DNA of 41,153 nt from an uncultured Porphyromonadaceae bacterium (GTDB lineage: Bacteria > Bacteroidota > Bacteroidia > Bacteroidales > Muribaculaceae): NCBI GenBank assembly GCA_900548705.1, contig URLF01000009.1:1-41153 (forward strand), read 5' to 3'. Position 1 is the first letter of the stretch, and each line of letters starts with the position of its first letter. The position numbers and the translations under genes were made by a program. Below the pieces are notes generated by a model, which saw only the letters and a list, made by a program, of their open reading frames with translations, did no database searches and was not told the DNA's origin. Shown here piece by piece: positions 1 through 9,272 of this stretch.

Positions 1-1966
1 GAAACAATGGGCGATTGAGAATGGCGCCCGTCATTACACCCACTGGTTCCACCCCCTCACCGGCGGTACTGCCGAAAAGCATGACTCATTCATCGAGCAT
101 GACGGCAAAGGCGGTGTCGTGGAGGAATTCACCGGAAAACTTCTGGTTCAGCAGGAACCGGACGCTTCCAGCTTCCCCAACGGCGGTATCCGAAACACAT
201 TCGAGGCCCGTGGTTACTCGGCATGGGATATCTCCTCTCCTGTCTTCATTCTCAACAAGACACTTTGTATCCCCACCATCTTCATATCCTACACCGGCGA
301 ATCACTCGACTTCAAGACCCCCTTGCTCCGTGCGCTCAATGCCGTTGACAAGGCAGCCGCTGATGTTGCCCGCTATTTCGACAAGGATGTGAAGCATGTG
401 GTCAGCTACCTCGGATGGGAACAGGAATACTTCCTGGTAGACGAGGCCCTTTACGCAGCCCGTCCCGACCTCGTGCTGACCGGCCGCACCCTTATGGGAC
501 ATGAGAGCGCGAAGAACCAACAGCTCGAAGACCACTATTTTGGTGCCATCCCCTCACGCGTAGAAGCCTTCATGCTCGACCTCGAAAATGAATGCCATCG
601 TCTCGGCATCCCTGCCCATACCCGCCATAACGAGGTAGCCCCCAACCAGTTCGAGCTGGCCCCCATCTTTGAGGAGACCAATCTGGCCAATGACCACAAC
701 CTCCTGCTGATGGGCCTTATGAACGAAGTCGCCAAACGCCATAATTTCCGCGTCCTGCTCCATGAGAAGCCTTTCAACGGCATCAATGGTTCAGGAAAGC
801 ATAATAACTGGAGCCTTGGCACAGACACCGGCACACTCCTTTTCGCCCCCGGCAAGACCCCGAGAGAAAACCTCCGCTTCATCACATTCGTTGCCAATGT
901 GATGGCGGCTGTCCACAAGCATAACGCCCTGCTGAAGGCTTCGATTTCATCCGCCACGAATGCCCATCGTCTTGGTGCCAACGAGGCTCCTCCAGCCATC
1001 ATCTCGATTTTCACCGGCTCACAGATCGCCGACATCTTCGACCGTCTCGAAAAGAGCACGGAAGATGAACTGATCGAGCTGGCCGGCAAAGAAGGCATTA
1101 CTGTCGGGGTATCCCAGATTCCCGAAATTCTGCTTGACAACACCGATCGTAACCGCACATCGCCGTTTGCCTTCACCGGCAACCGTTTCGAGTTCCGCGC
1201 CGTAGGCTCATCAGCCAACTGTGCTTCCGCGATGATTGCCCTCAACGCAGCCGTGGCCGAGCAGCTCGCCGAATTCAAACAGCGCGTCGACCGTCGCGTC
1301 GACCGTGAGGAATCCCTTTACCACGCCATTCTGGAGGAAGCCAAAGCCCTTATCATCAAATCCAAAGCCATCCACTTCGACGGCAACGGATATTCTGATG
1401 AATGGAAAGAGGAGGCTCAACGTCGCGGTCTGGACTGCGAGACATCTGTTCCCAAAATCTTCGACGCATACCTCACCCCGGCTTCTGTCGAGATGTTCAA
1501 CAAGACCGGTGTGTTCAACGACCTTGAGCTCCGCGCCCGCAATGAGGTGAAATGGGAAACCTACACCAAGAAAATCCAGATTGAGGCCCGTGTCCTCGGC
1601 GACCTCGCGCTCAACCATATCGTGCCGGTAGCCACCCGCTACCAGTCTATTCTCGTTGAGAATGTCGCTAAACTCCATAGCATTTTCCCCGTAGAGAAGG
1701 CAGAGGAACTGACAGCCTGCGACAAGACAGCGATAGAGAAGCTTTCAAAACATATCGCCGAAATCCGCAAGGATGTACAGGATATGGTCAACGCCCGCAA
1801 GGACGCCAACCGTATCGAGAACGAGCGTGAGAAAGCCATCGCCTATCACGACAATGTTGTGCCGAAGATGGAAACCATCCGCTACCATATCGACAAGCTC
1901 GAACTGATGGTGGACAATGAGATGTGGCCTCTCCCGAAATACCGCGAGATGCTGTTTATCCGATAA
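1..1966 (+). CDS. glnN: Glutamine synthetase type III (5' end missing)
   Basis: Makes glutamine from glutamate, ammonia and ATP in the cytoplasm. The reading frame is open from the first bases of the window (codons from base 2), so the start lies upstream. About 655 residues are visible, whereas type III enzymes usually have roughly 730, so about 75 N-terminal residues are missing. Type III signatures are clear: GARHYTHWFHPLTGGTAEKH near the visible N-terminus, the substrate-loop motif GSGKHNNWSLG, and RTSPFAFTGNRFEFRAVGSS. Internal ATGs such as the one at 119 are not plausible starts because the conserved motif precedes them. A strong terminator follows directly. The large dodecameric type III enzyme is typical of Bacteroidetes. 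Its next neighbour is a glutamine-consuming amidotransferase, which may or may not be meaningful. Confidence 0.96.
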   Translation, partial: KQWAIENGARHYTHWFHPLTGGTAEKHDSFIEHDGKGGVVEEFTGKLLVQQEPDASSFPNGGIRNTFEARGYSAWDISSPVFILNKTLCIPTIFISYTGESLDFKTPLLRALNAVDKAAADVARYFDKDVKHVVSYLGWEQEYFLVDEALYAARPDLVLTGRTLMGHESAKNQQLEDHYFGAIPSRVEAFMLDLENECHRLGIPAHTRHNEVAPNQFELAPIFEETNLANDHNLLLMGLMNEVAKRHNFRVLLHEKPFNGINGSGKHNNWSLGTDTGTLLFAPGKTPRENLRFITFVANVMAAVHKHNALLKASISSATNAHRLGANEAPPAIISIFTGSQIADIFDRLEKSTEDELIELAGKEGITVGVSQIPEILLDNTDRNRTSPFAFTGNRFEFRAVGSSANCASAMIALNAAVAEQLAEFKQRVDRRVDREESLYHAILEEAKALIIKSKAIHFDGNGYSDEWKEEAQRRGLDCETSVPKIFDAYLTPASVEMFNKTGVFNDLELRARNEVKWETYTKKIQIEARVLGDLALNHIVPVATRYQSILVENVAKLHSIFPVEKAEELTACDKTAIEKLSKHIAEIRKDVQDMVNARKDANRIENEREKAIAYHDNVVPKMETIRYHIDKLELMVDNEMWPLPKYREMLFIR

Positions 1967-1985
1967 ATCTAAAACAGCCCATATC

Positions 1986-2035
1986 AAGGGGGCATGTCAT
2001 AATCGGCAGGTTGTGGGATGCCCCCTTTTGTTTTT
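1986..2035 (+). terminator. Rho-independent terminator after glutamine synthetase
   Basis: The arms AAGGGGGCAT (1986-1995) and ATGCCCCCTT (2018-2027) pair perfectly over 10 bp and are followed by a T-rich tail (TTTTGTTTTT to 2035). The tail makes + strand termination after the glutamine synthetase stop at 1966 very likely. The second arm contains an ATG at 2018 in frame with the next gene. A start there would put the coding sequence inside the terminator, so 2081 is preferred as the start of the next gene. Confidence 0.9.
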
Positions 2036-2080
2036 CAATCATTCCTGTCAGGTTTCCGACAGGTACAGTATGAAGGTTTG

Positions 2081-3973
2081 ATGGAACAACTCAAACATGA
2101 GTGTGGCGTAGCAATGATACGCCTGCGCAAGCCCCTGGAATATTACAGGGAGAAATACGGCACCTACGCTTGGGCGCTCAACAAGCTCTATCTGCTGATG
2201 GAGAAACAACATAACCGAGGTCAGGAAGGAGCCGGCTTAGGTGTGGTAAAGCTTCATTCCATCCCCGGACATGAATATGTATTCAGGGAAAGAGCATTGG
2301 GCGCGAATGCCATAACCGAGATTTTCGCCTCGGTTATGCCTCAGTTCGACAGGGACGGGATTGACTCCAAGCCTGCCGGGGAAGTGGAAGCCCTGACTCC
2401 GTTTGTCGGGGAAATATATATGGGGCATCTGCGGTATTCCACCACAGGCAAAAGCGGCATATCGTATGTGCATCCTTTCCTCAGACGCAACAACTGGCGT
2501 TCGAGGAACCTGATGATGTGTGGCAACTTCAATATGACCAATGTCGACGAGATATTCAAGTCGATAGTCAAAAAGGGGCAGCATCCGCGCATTTACTCCG
2601 ACACAATAGTCTTGCTTGAGCAGCTCGGCTATGCGCTTGACCGCGAGAACCACCGCATTTACCGCGAACTGCGTGACACGCTTGAAGACCCGGATCTCGG
2701 AATCGCAATCGAGGACAATATCAATATCAAGGAGGTGCTGAAAGCCGCCTCCCCTGCCTGGGATGGCGGTTATGTCATCTGTGGCGCGACTGGCTCCGGT
2801 GACATGTTCGCGTTACGCGACAGCCACGGCATACGTCCGGCGTTTTATTATATCGACGACGAGGTGGTGGTTCTGGCATCCGAACGTCCGGTAATACAGA
2901 CTGTGATGAATGTCAGACGGCGTGATGTCTGTGAACTACCCCCCGGATCCGCCCTCATTGTCTCCAAAAACGGAGAGATAGAGGTAGCCGACATCTTGGG
3001 AGAGGGGAAAAATGAGCGTTGCTCGTTTGAACGCATATATTTTTCCCGAGGAAGCGACGCCGACATATACCGTGAGCGCAAGGAACTGGGCCGGGCTGTG
3101 GTGCCGGAGGTGATGAAAGCTATCGGTGGCGACCTGCCCCATTCGGTATTCTCATTTATTCCAAACACAGCCGAAGTCGCTTTCATCGGAATGGTGGAGG
3201 GCCTTGAGAGCCAGCTCGACAAGACAAAGGCTTACCGCATCGCCGAGCTGCATCAGCGCGGCACCCTCACACCAGAGACAATCAAGCAGGTGATGGACAC
3301 CAAACTCCGTGTAGAGAAGGTTGCCATCAAGGATATCAAGCTCAGGACTTTCATCGCCGAAGGCACTTCGCGCAACGACCTGGCGGCCCATGTCTACGAT
3401 GTGACCTACGGCTGTGTGGTCAACGATATCGACAACCTTGTTGTCATCGATGACTCCATTGTCCGTGGCACGACCCTCAAGCAATCCATCATCGCGATGC
3501 TCGACAGGTTACACCCCAAGAAAATCGTCATCGTCTCCTCCTCTCCGCAGGTACGCTATCCCGACTATTATGGTATAGATATGTCCCGAATGAGCGAATT
3601 CGCCGCATTCCGGGCAGCTGTCGCGTTGCTGAAAGAGAGGGGTATGGAGCATGTGCTTGCCGAAACTTACGAGAGATGCAAGGAACAGGCACTTCTCCCT
3701 GCCGCAGAGCAGGTGAACTGCGTCAAAGCCATTTACGCGCCATTCACCGATGCGGAGATTTCTAAGATGATGGCCCGCATGCTCACCCCCGAGGGGACAA
3801 ACGCCGAAGTGGAGATTGTCTACCAGACCCTCGCGGGACTTCACAGCGCGGTGAAAACATGCCCCGGCGACTGGTATTTCTCCGGCGACTATCCCACCCC
3901 CGGAGGTGTCAGGCTGGTGAACCTCGCTTATATAAATTATTATGAAGGCAACGCCGCCAAACGTGCGGAATGA
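2081..3973 (+). CDS. purF: Amidophosphoribosyltransferase, long PurF-type
   Basis: Predicted to transfer the glutamine amide to PRPP, the first committed step of purine synthesis. With the start at 2081 the product has 630 residues, longer than the roughly 470-500 of classical PurF. The N-terminus MEQLKHECGVAM carries a Cys at position 8, expected to become the N-terminal nucleophile after removal of a short propeptide, as in PurF. NRGQEGAGL follows, a class II glutamine amidotransferase feature. The C-terminal phosphoribosyltransferase signature VVIDDSIVRGTT lies at about residues 454-465. The in-frame ATG at 2018 is rejected because it sits in the upstream terminator arm. Whether this is the main PurF or a second Bacteroidales-type paralogue cannot be decided from the window. 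Confidence 0.88.
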   Translation: MEQLKHECGVAMIRLRKPLEYYREKYGTYAWALNKLYLLMEKQHNRGQEGAGLGVVKLHSIPGHEYVFRERALGANAITEIFASVMPQFDRDGIDSKPAGEVEALTPFVGEIYMGHLRYSTTGKSGISYVHPFLRRNNWRSRNLMMCGNFNMTNVDEIFKSIVKKGQHPRIYSDTIVLLEQLGYALDRENHRIYRELRDTLEDPDLGIAIEDNINIKEVLKAASPAWDGGYVICGATGSGDMFALRDSHGIRPAFYYIDDEVVVLASERPVIQTVMNVRRRDVCELPPGSALIVSKNGEIEVADILGEGKNERCSFERIYFSRGSDADIYRERKELGRAVVPEVMKAIGGDLPHSVFSFIPNTAEVAFIGMVEGLESQLDKTKAYRIAELHQRGTLTPETIKQVMDTKLRVEKVAIKDIKLRTFIAEGTSRNDLAAHVYDVTYGCVVNDIDNLVVIDDSIVRGTTLKQSIIAMLDRLHPKKIVIVSSSPQVRYPDYYGIDMSRMSEFAAFRAAVALLKERGMEHVLAETYERCKEQALLPAAEQVNCVKAIYAPFTDAEISKMMARMLTPEGTNAEVEIVYQTLAGLHSAVKTCPGDWYFSGDYPTPGGVRLVNLAYINYYEGNAAKRAE

Positions 3974-3986
3974 TTGCCGGAAATAA

Positions 3987-3994
3987 TATCTTTG
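3987..3994 (+). promoter_or_regulatory. Possible -7 box for the porQ operon
   Basis: TATCTTTG matches the Bacteroidetes -7 consensus TAnnTTTG and lies 50 bases before the porQ start, just after the purF stop. No TTTG -33 element is found at the expected 19-21 base distance, where the sequence is still purF coding. This is a tentative site. Confidence 0.3.
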
Positions 3995-4043
3995 ACAAAT
4001 CAACGTTAAATAATAGATGGAACTAAACTCCTGACGTATATTC

Positions 4044-5111
4044 ATGACGTTGCTGAACAAGAAATCCACCTATCAGGCGAAGCGCTTCCCCCGCATATTC
4101 AATGGGGGATTGCTCATTCTGGCTTCGGTTCTGTCCTCTGCCGGCTTGTCGGCCCAGGATGGCTCCACGGCATACAATTATCTCAACATCACCTCCTCGG
4201 CCCGAATATATGGACTGGGGGGTGTCAACATATCCACTGTTGAAGATGAGCTGAGCACCGCCGACCAGAATCCGGGTCTGCTCGGGTTCGAGATGGATAA
4301 CCAAGTGATGGTGGATTATATGCGTTATCTCGGCAACTCCAATTTCGCGGGAGTCAAATACGCGCATGCTGTCGGTGAACGTGGTGCGTGGGCTGCCGGA
4401 ATCCGTTACTTCGGATACGGCGAGATGAAGGCCGCGGATGCCACCGGTGTCATAACCGGCACATTCTCACCCAAAGATCTCAATTTTTCCGGCACATTCT
4501 CATATGACATCACCTCTCGCCTCAGGGGAGGTATCTCCTTGAAACTACTTTACAGTGCTTACGAGGAGTATTCGGCCTTCGCTGTGGCGACAGACCTCGG
4601 TATCAACTATTTCGACCCTGACACAGACTGGTCTTTCTCGGCTGTGGTGGCCAATCTCGGCGGACAGCTGAAAAAATTCCACGAGAATTATGACAGGCTG
4701 CCGATTGATGTGCGCCTCGGCGCGACAAAAGGTTTTTCGGGTGTGCCTATACGCGTGTCCGTGACATTATGGAACCTCACAAAGTGGAAGCTCCCATATT
4801 ATGACAGCGGCGATGGCACCTCTTCCGAGCCTTTCGAGAAAAAAGAGTCGTTCGGTTCCAACCTCTTCCGCCATATGGTGTTCGGAGTTGATTTTGTGCC
4901 GTCCGACCGTTTCTTCGTCGCGTTGGGATACAACTACAAGACGCGTACCGACATGAGCACTTACAAGCGGTCGTTTCTGAGCGGTTTTTCTCTCGCAGCG
5001 GGTATGAATGTCAGCCGGTTCAATTTCTCGCTGGCGTTCGGTCAGCCCCACTCCGGAGCTACGACGCTGATGTTCAATCTCAATATGAACCTTCAGGATC
5101 TCGTGAGATGA
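4044..5111 (+). CDS. porQ: PorQ-like outer-membrane beta-barrel protein
   Basis: Product of 355 residues. The N-terminus has a basic stretch, then a hydrophobic segment (GGLLILASVLSSAGLSAQ) with likely signal-peptidase cleavage after about residue 38. The mature part has alternating Gly/aromatic beta-strands typical of a FadL-like barrel, with early features such as YNYLNITSSARIYGLGG and NPGLLG, as in PorQ. PorQ is known as a type IX secretion-associated outer-membrane protein in Bacteroidetes. The order porQ-cmk-ispH seen here is, from general knowledge, common in this phylum and supports the call. Other type IX components are not in the window, so a working secretion system cannot be inferred. 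This is probably the first gene of an operon running to the lipoprotein at 7678. Confidence 0.82.
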   Translation: MTLLNKKSTYQAKRFPRIFNGGLLILASVLSSAGLSAQDGSTAYNYLNITSSARIYGLGGVNISTVEDELSTADQNPGLLGFEMDNQVMVDYMRYLGNSNFAGVKYAHAVGERGAWAAGIRYFGYGEMKAADATGVITGTFSPKDLNFSGTFSYDITSRLRGGISLKLLYSAYEEYSAFAVATDLGINYFDPDTDWSFSAVVANLGGQLKKFHENYDRLPIDVRLGATKGFSGVPIRVSVTLWNLTKWKLPYYDSGDGTSSEPFEKKESFGSNLFRHMVFGVDFVPSDRFFVALGYNYKTRTDMSTYKRSFLSGFSLAAGMNVSRFNFSLAFGQPHSGATTLMFNLNMNLQDLVR

Positions 5112-5151
5112 CCGGGCAGCAGACGCGCTGATATGTGAAATCATTAATGAA

Positions 5152-5868
5152 ATGGACTCAAACAACAAGATTATAATCGCGATTGACGGATTTTCCTCCA
5201 CCGGTAAAAGCACCATCGCCAAGGCTTTGGCGAAAGAAATCGGTTACAGATATGTCGATACCGGCGCAATGTACCGGGCCGTCACCCTATACGCGATGAA
5301 TCATGATATGATAGCTCCGGATGGCGCAGTAGATACAGGTTCTCTTGTGGCCGCCCTCCCTGACATCCGCATAAGTTTCCGGATCATGTCTGATGGTTCG
5401 CAACATATTATGCTCAACGACGAGGACGTGGAGGAACATATCCGGAAGATGGATGTTTCCTCAAAGGTATCGTATGTGGCAGCAATCCCTGAGGTGCGCC
5501 ACGCCTTGGTGAAAATGCAGCAGGGCTATGGCGCAGAGAAGGGTATTGTAATGGACGGACGAGACATCGGTACGACCGTATTCCCCTCGGCCGAACTAAA
5601 GGTGTTTATGACCGCCTCGGCGGAAACCCGTGCCCAGCGCCGTCTTAAAGAGTTGATTGAGAAGGGACAAGTCACCTCTTTCGAGGAGGTGCTCGCCAAT
5701 GTGGTTCATCGCGACCATATCGACCAGACCCGTGAAGAAAGCCCGCTCCGCAGGGCTGACGATGCCATCGACCTCGACAATTCCAATATGACCCGAGACG
5801 AGCAGAACGCATGGCTTCTCCAACGTTACCGCGAAGCGGTAGCGCGTGCCAACAGTCGGCATAACTGA
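5152..5868 (+). CDS. cmk: Cytidylate kinase
   Basis: Phosphorylates CMP and dCMP with ATP in the cytoplasm, feeding CTP and dCTP synthesis. The product has 238 residues, close to the usual 220-235. The P-loop GFSSTGKST lies at residues 13-21, followed by YVDTGAMYRAVTLYA, the Cmk substrate-binding signature. DGRDIGT and a late arginine-rich lid (RAQRRLKEL, then RTREESPLRRADDA-like spacing) complete the family pattern. The ATG at 5152 places the P-loop at the normal distance from the N-terminus. It lies 40 bases after porQ and 12 bases before ispH, so co-transcription is likely. Confidence 0.96.
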   Translation: MDSNNKIIIAIDGFSSTGKSTIAKALAKEIGYRYVDTGAMYRAVTLYAMNHDMIAPDGAVDTGSLVAALPDIRISFRIMSDGSQHIMLNDEDVEEHIRKMDVSSKVSYVAAIPEVRHALVKMQQGYGAEKGIVMDGRDIGTTVFPSAELKVFMTASAETRAQRRLKELIEKGQVTSFEEVLANVVHRDHIDQTREESPLRRADDAIDLDNSNMTRDEQNAWLLQRYREAVARANSRHN

Positions 5869-5880
5869 TTCATTCCCAAT

Positions 5881-6780
5881 ATGGCAAGAATAGAGATTGA
5901 TCCAGGCTCTGGCTTCTGTTTCGGAGTCACGACAGCCATCCATAAAGCGGAGGAGGAAATCGACCGCGCAGGCTCTCTATATTGCCTGGGCGACATTGTG
6001 CATAACAGTGATGAAGTAGGCCGTCTTGAGCGCAAGGGGCTGAAAATCATTTCCCATCCCGATCTCACGACGCTCCACGATGTCAAACTCCTGCTCCGCG
6101 CCCACGGCGAACCGCCATCAACTTACGAGATGGCCCGCAAGAACAACATCGAGATAATCGACGCGACATGCCCGGTGGTCTTGCGGTTGCAACAACGCAT
6201 CAAGGCCTCTTACGATGTCGCTCCGGAGGACCGACCGCAGATTGTCATATATGGCAAGAACGGCCATGCGGAGGTCAACGGGCTGGTAGGACAGACAGCC
6301 GGAGAGGCGATTGTGGTGGAAGGAAGCGGAGATCTGAACAAAATCGATCCGACACGTCCTGTGGTGTTATACTCCCAGACCACCAAATCTGTGGCAGGTT
6401 TCAAGGAGATTGCCGCTATGATTCGTGACCGGCTTTCTCCCGGAGTACGTTTCGAGAGCTTCGACACGATATGCCGGAGGGTGTCAAACCGAGTGGGTCA
6501 GTTGCAGGTGTTCGCCCGCGCCCATGATGTGATTGTGTTCGTTGCCGGAGAAAAGAGTTCCAACGGGAAAGTGCTGTATGGCAACTGCTTGGAGGTCAAC
6601 TCTTCCACCCATCTGATTTCCAATCCCGCGCAGATAGACCGGGGCTGGTTCCCGGCTGACTGCCACGATGTTTCGGTAGGAATCTGCGGGGCTACTTCCA
6701 CCCCATTATGGCTGATGGAGGAGGCAAGACAAAGACTCGAACGGCTGCTCGATAACGAAAACAGTTCAACAACCGTATGA
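5881..6780 (+). CDS. ispH: 4-hydroxy-3-methylbut-2-enyl diphosphate reductase
   Basis: Catalyses the last step of the MEP isoprenoid pathway, reducing HMBPP to IPP and DMAPP with a 4Fe-4S cluster. The product has 299 residues. The three cluster cysteines are visible as C13 (GFCFGV), C97 (DATCPVV) and C198 (DTICRR). GICGATSTPLWL near residues 268-279 is the C-terminal substrate-binding motif. The gene overlaps the next one by ATGA at 6777, implying translational coupling. The MEP enzyme Dxs is encoded in this window on the minus strand at 37143-39107, so the start and end enzymes of the pathway lie about 31 kb apart. Confidence 0.97.
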   Translation: MARIEIDPGSGFCFGVTTAIHKAEEEIDRAGSLYCLGDIVHNSDEVGRLERKGLKIISHPDLTTLHDVKLLLRAHGEPPSTYEMARKNNIEIIDATCPVVLRLQQRIKASYDVAPEDRPQIVIYGKNGHAEVNGLVGQTAGEAIVVEGSGDLNKIDPTRPVVLYSQTTKSVAGFKEIAAMIRDRLSPGVRFESFDTICRRVSNRVGQLQVFARAHDVIVFVAGEKSSNGKVLYGNCLEVNSSTHLISNPAQIDRGWFPADCHDVSVGICGATSTPLWLMEEARQRLERLLDNENSSTTV

Positions 6781-7286
6781 ATTCTTTCGTCGCCATAGAT
6801 GTGGAGACCGCCAACAACCATCCGTCGTCGATATGCGCGATTGGTGCCGTCAAGGTGGTTGACGGGGTTATCGTGGACCGGTTTTATGAACTTGTAAAAC
6901 CCGAACCGGAATTCTATTTCAGATATTTCACGGAAGAGATTCATGGTATCGGCTACCACGACACCGAAGACAGCGACACATTTGACCGCGTATGGTGTCG
7001 GCTTATGCCGATGGCGGGGAATCTACCCTTCGTCGCACATAACAAGGCTTTCGATGAAAGGTGTCTGCGTGCTGCCCACAAGGTTTACCAGATGGATTTC
7101 CCCGACCGTCCATTTTTCTGCACTGTCGTGAAAGCACGACGGGCCATTCCCCGGACAGTCTGCCCAAGTTTCTCGCTGCCGAACATATGTGATTTCTTCG
7201 GGATTCCTTTTAGCAATCACCATAACGCACTGGCAGATGCCGAGGCCTGCGCCAAGGTAGCCATGGTACTTTTCGCGGATGATTGA
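6777..7286 (+). CDS. DEDDh-type 3'-5' exonuclease
   Basis: A 169-residue RNase T / DNA polymerase III epsilon-type exonuclease domain with no other domain. The catalytic residues are visible in order: D8 and E10 (AIDVET), D93 (HNKAFDERCL), H149 and D154 (HHNALADAEACA), the DEDDh pattern. The start ATG overlaps the ispH stop, so it is translationally coupled. The substrate (DNA or RNA) cannot be told from sequence. It could act as a proofreading-like or repair nuclease. It is too short to carry a polymerase-binding or helicase partner region, so dnaQ is not assigned. Confidence 0.88.
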   Translation: MNSFVAIDVETANNHPSSICAIGAVKVVDGVIVDRFYELVKPEPEFYFRYFTEEIHGIGYHDTEDSDTFDRVWCRLMPMAGNLPFVAHNKAFDERCLRAAHKVYQMDFPDRPFFCTVVKARRAIPRTVCPSFSLPNICDFFGIPFSNHHNALADAEACAKVAMVLFADD

Positions 7287-7321
7287 ATCCGCCGGTTTCC
7301 AACTCACCATCATGCAATGAT

Positions 7322-7678
7322 ATGAAATTACCGCATACTTCGCTTTGTCTCCTCTCCGGATTGTCACCTTTTCTGCTTTCCGGACTATCATTTTTGCTAC
7401 TCTCCTGTTCTGGTTCCGACAGCCGTCCCAAAGCCCACGTCGAGGATGAAAACCGTGCGGCAGTCGCTTATGGGCGCCAACAGGCGCTGCGTCTCGCGGT
7501 CACCGAGAATCCGGACAGCCTGGAAATGGAGAAAATCCTGATTGATGTCAGGGTCCGGGAGAACACCTTGCGCCGTGAGGGGGAGGATGAACTGGCAGAC
7601 AGCTACATCAGTAGCTTCCTTGCGACTCTCGACTCGGTAAATCCGGCACTCTACGCTGAAATCGGCGCGGGAAAATAA
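7322..7678 (+). CDS. Small putative lipoprotein
   Basis: Product of 118 residues. The N-terminus has a long hydrophobic stretch ending in FLLLSC, a lipobox-like sequence with the lipidated Cys at position 29. After it comes a charged, helix-rich region of about 90 residues without recognised motifs. The chosen ATG at 7322 gives a normal signal sequence; an in-frame TTG at 7283 would add a non-signal extension and is not preferred. It lies 35 bases after the exonuclease gene and is probably the last gene of the porQ-cmk-ispH operon. Function unknown. Confidence 0.7.
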   Translation: MKLPHTSLCLLSGLSPFLLSGLSFLLLSCSGSDSRPKAHVEDENRAAVAYGRQQALRLAVTENPDSLEMEKILIDVRVRENTLRREGEDELADSYISSFLATLDSVNPALYAEIGAGK

Positions 7679-7784
7679 ACCAGTTTATATTAAACCATTA
7701 CCCTCATTCTGCCATTATTAATATGGTAGACTGACTTGTGTGGCTTCGTGCCACCCTCTTATTACCCGTTTCAACTTTTTTTGA

Positions 7785-9164
7785 ATGGATACACAAGACT
7801 TAAAACCTCAGACTTACCAACGTGTGTTTTACGCTGCCCGACAGGCGATACGACGCCATGTATCGGGTGGTAATATCCTGATTATCTCAACATTGCTCGC
7901 ATTAGTTATCGCCAATATCCCGGCCATCAACCAATATTATTTCAGCTTCTGGGAGCAGGAAGTGAGACTCCAGATAGGCAGTTTCAATCTGTTTTCCCAC
8001 GGAGGGCATCCGATGTCACTTCTCTCATTCATCAACGACGCACTGATGGCGGTGTTCTTCTTCACCATCGGACTTGAAATTAAAAGAGAAATCCTTGTTG
8101 GTCAGCTCGCTTCATTCAGGAACGCGTTGTTGCCGATTGTAGCGGCAATCGGAGGGATGTTGCTGCCCGTCTGCATATTCATGTTTATGTCGGGCAACAC
8201 ACCCTACTCCGGCGGTGCGGCCATTCCGATGGCGACTGACATCGCGTTCTCTCTTGGCGTGCTTGCTATGTTGGGATCACGCGTACCTCTTTCCCTCAAA
8301 ATATTCCTCACCACCCTCGCGGTGGTTGATGACATCGGTGGTATTCTCGTGATAGCCATCGGCTACACCGCCCATGTGGAGTTATGGTATCTGATTGGCG
8401 CGGCAATCATACTTGGAATCCTCTGTATCGGCCAACATATCCGTATAAAGAGCAAGATTTTCTACCTTACACTCGGCGGAGTCGTGTGGTTCCTGTTTCT
8501 CAACTCGGGAGTGCATCCCACAATCGCGGGAGTACTGGTAGCCTTCTGCATCCCAGCCAAACCGGTGTTCAATCCCAAAGGTTACATCAAGACAATCCGT
8601 CGCGCCATCGGAAATTTCCGCGCTGAAAATGACGAAGCCCTTACTCGTTATTCCATCCTTTCCGGCCAGCAAATGGACTGGTTGAAGCAGATAGAATCGG
8701 CTTCCGACAAAGTGATTTCCCCGCTTCAGGAGCTTGAAGACTCCCTCCACCCGATTGTAAACTATCTGATTGTGCCATTATTCGCATTCGCCAATGCCGG
8801 AATTTATCTTCTCGATATGCCCCCTGCATCCGCGTTTCAGGGTGTTTCGCTGGCCATCATCATATCGCTCGTTATGGGTAAATTCCTCGGTATTCTCGGA
8901 TTTTCATGGCTGGCGGTCAAATTGCGCCTCGCCCCCATGCCCGACCATGCCACCTGGCCTATGATTTCCGGAGTTGCACTTTTGGGTGGTATCGGCTTCA
9001 CGGTGTCGCTGTTCATCGCCAACCTGACATTCAATCCGGCCGACGAAATGCAATCGCAATTGCTCAATATGTCAAAGCTCGGTATCGTAATTGGCTCGTT
9101 GACCGCCGGTATCCTCGGCTACCTCGCGCTCAAACTGACAACCAAACCAGCCGCCCGACTCTGA
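7785..9164 (+). CDS. nhaA: Na+/H+ antiporter NhaA
   Basis: Inner-membrane antiporter exchanging Na+ (or Li+) for protons, used in pH and sodium homeostasis. The product has 459 residues with about 11-12 hydrophobic segments. Family motifs are clear: FFFTIGLEIKRE at about 91-102, MATDIAFSLGVL with D152 (equivalent to D133 of the E. coli protein), and LAVVDDIGGI with D182 and D183 (equivalent to the ion-binding pair D163/D164). An insert of about 50 hydrophilic residues occurs around residues 265-320 compared with the E. coli protein. The gene follows a 106-base gap and seems to be a separate transcript. No clear promoter was found in that gap. Confidence 0.96.
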   Translation: MDTQDLKPQTYQRVFYAARQAIRRHVSGGNILIISTLLALVIANIPAINQYYFSFWEQEVRLQIGSFNLFSHGGHPMSLLSFINDALMAVFFFTIGLEIKREILVGQLASFRNALLPIVAAIGGMLLPVCIFMFMSGNTPYSGGAAIPMATDIAFSLGVLAMLGSRVPLSLKIFLTTLAVVDDIGGILVIAIGYTAHVELWYLIGAAIILGILCIGQHIRIKSKIFYLTLGGVVWFLFLNSGVHPTIAGVLVAFCIPAKPVFNPKGYIKTIRRAIGNFRAENDEALTRYSILSGQQMDWLKQIESASDKVISPLQELEDSLHPIVNYLIVPLFAFANAGIYLLDMPPASAFQGVSLAIIISLVMGKFLGILGFSWLAVKLRLAPMPDHATWPMISGVALLGGIGFTVSLFIANLTFNPADEMQSQLLNMSKLGIVIGSLTAGILGYLALKLTTKPAARL

Positions 9165-9216
9165 TTGCCCCCAAATGCTAAAAACACATAAATAGCCCCT
9201 CAAATAAACCTTTCGC

Positions 9217-9236
9217 AAAGTTTGTTAACAAACTTT
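9217..9236. repeat. Perfect 20-base palindrome
   Basis: AAAGTTTGTTAACAAACTTT is its own reverse complement over all 20 bases. It could be a dimeric regulator's operator or an RNA hairpin if transcribed. No T-run follows. It lies about 240 bases before the UpxY-like start. Confidence 0.85.
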
Positions 9237-9272
9237 CACAAGTTGGGGGGGTAATTTGTTAAGTTTTCTGTA

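Noticed and set aside
119..1966. Complete gene starting with ATG at 119
   Set aside because: The same frame is open to the first bases of the window and encodes conserved glutamine synthetase III residues upstream of 119, so the gene is truncated by the window edge.
2018..2080. N-terminal extension of the PurF-like protein from ATG 2018
   Set aside because: This ATG lies in the terminator arm and would put 21 residues before the expected short propeptide and nucleophilic Cys. The start at 2081 fits the family better.
7708..7730. 8-bp hairpin before nhaA as a terminator
   Set aside because: The stem TCTGCCAT / ATGGTAGA has one wobble, is short, and no T-run follows. It may be chance.
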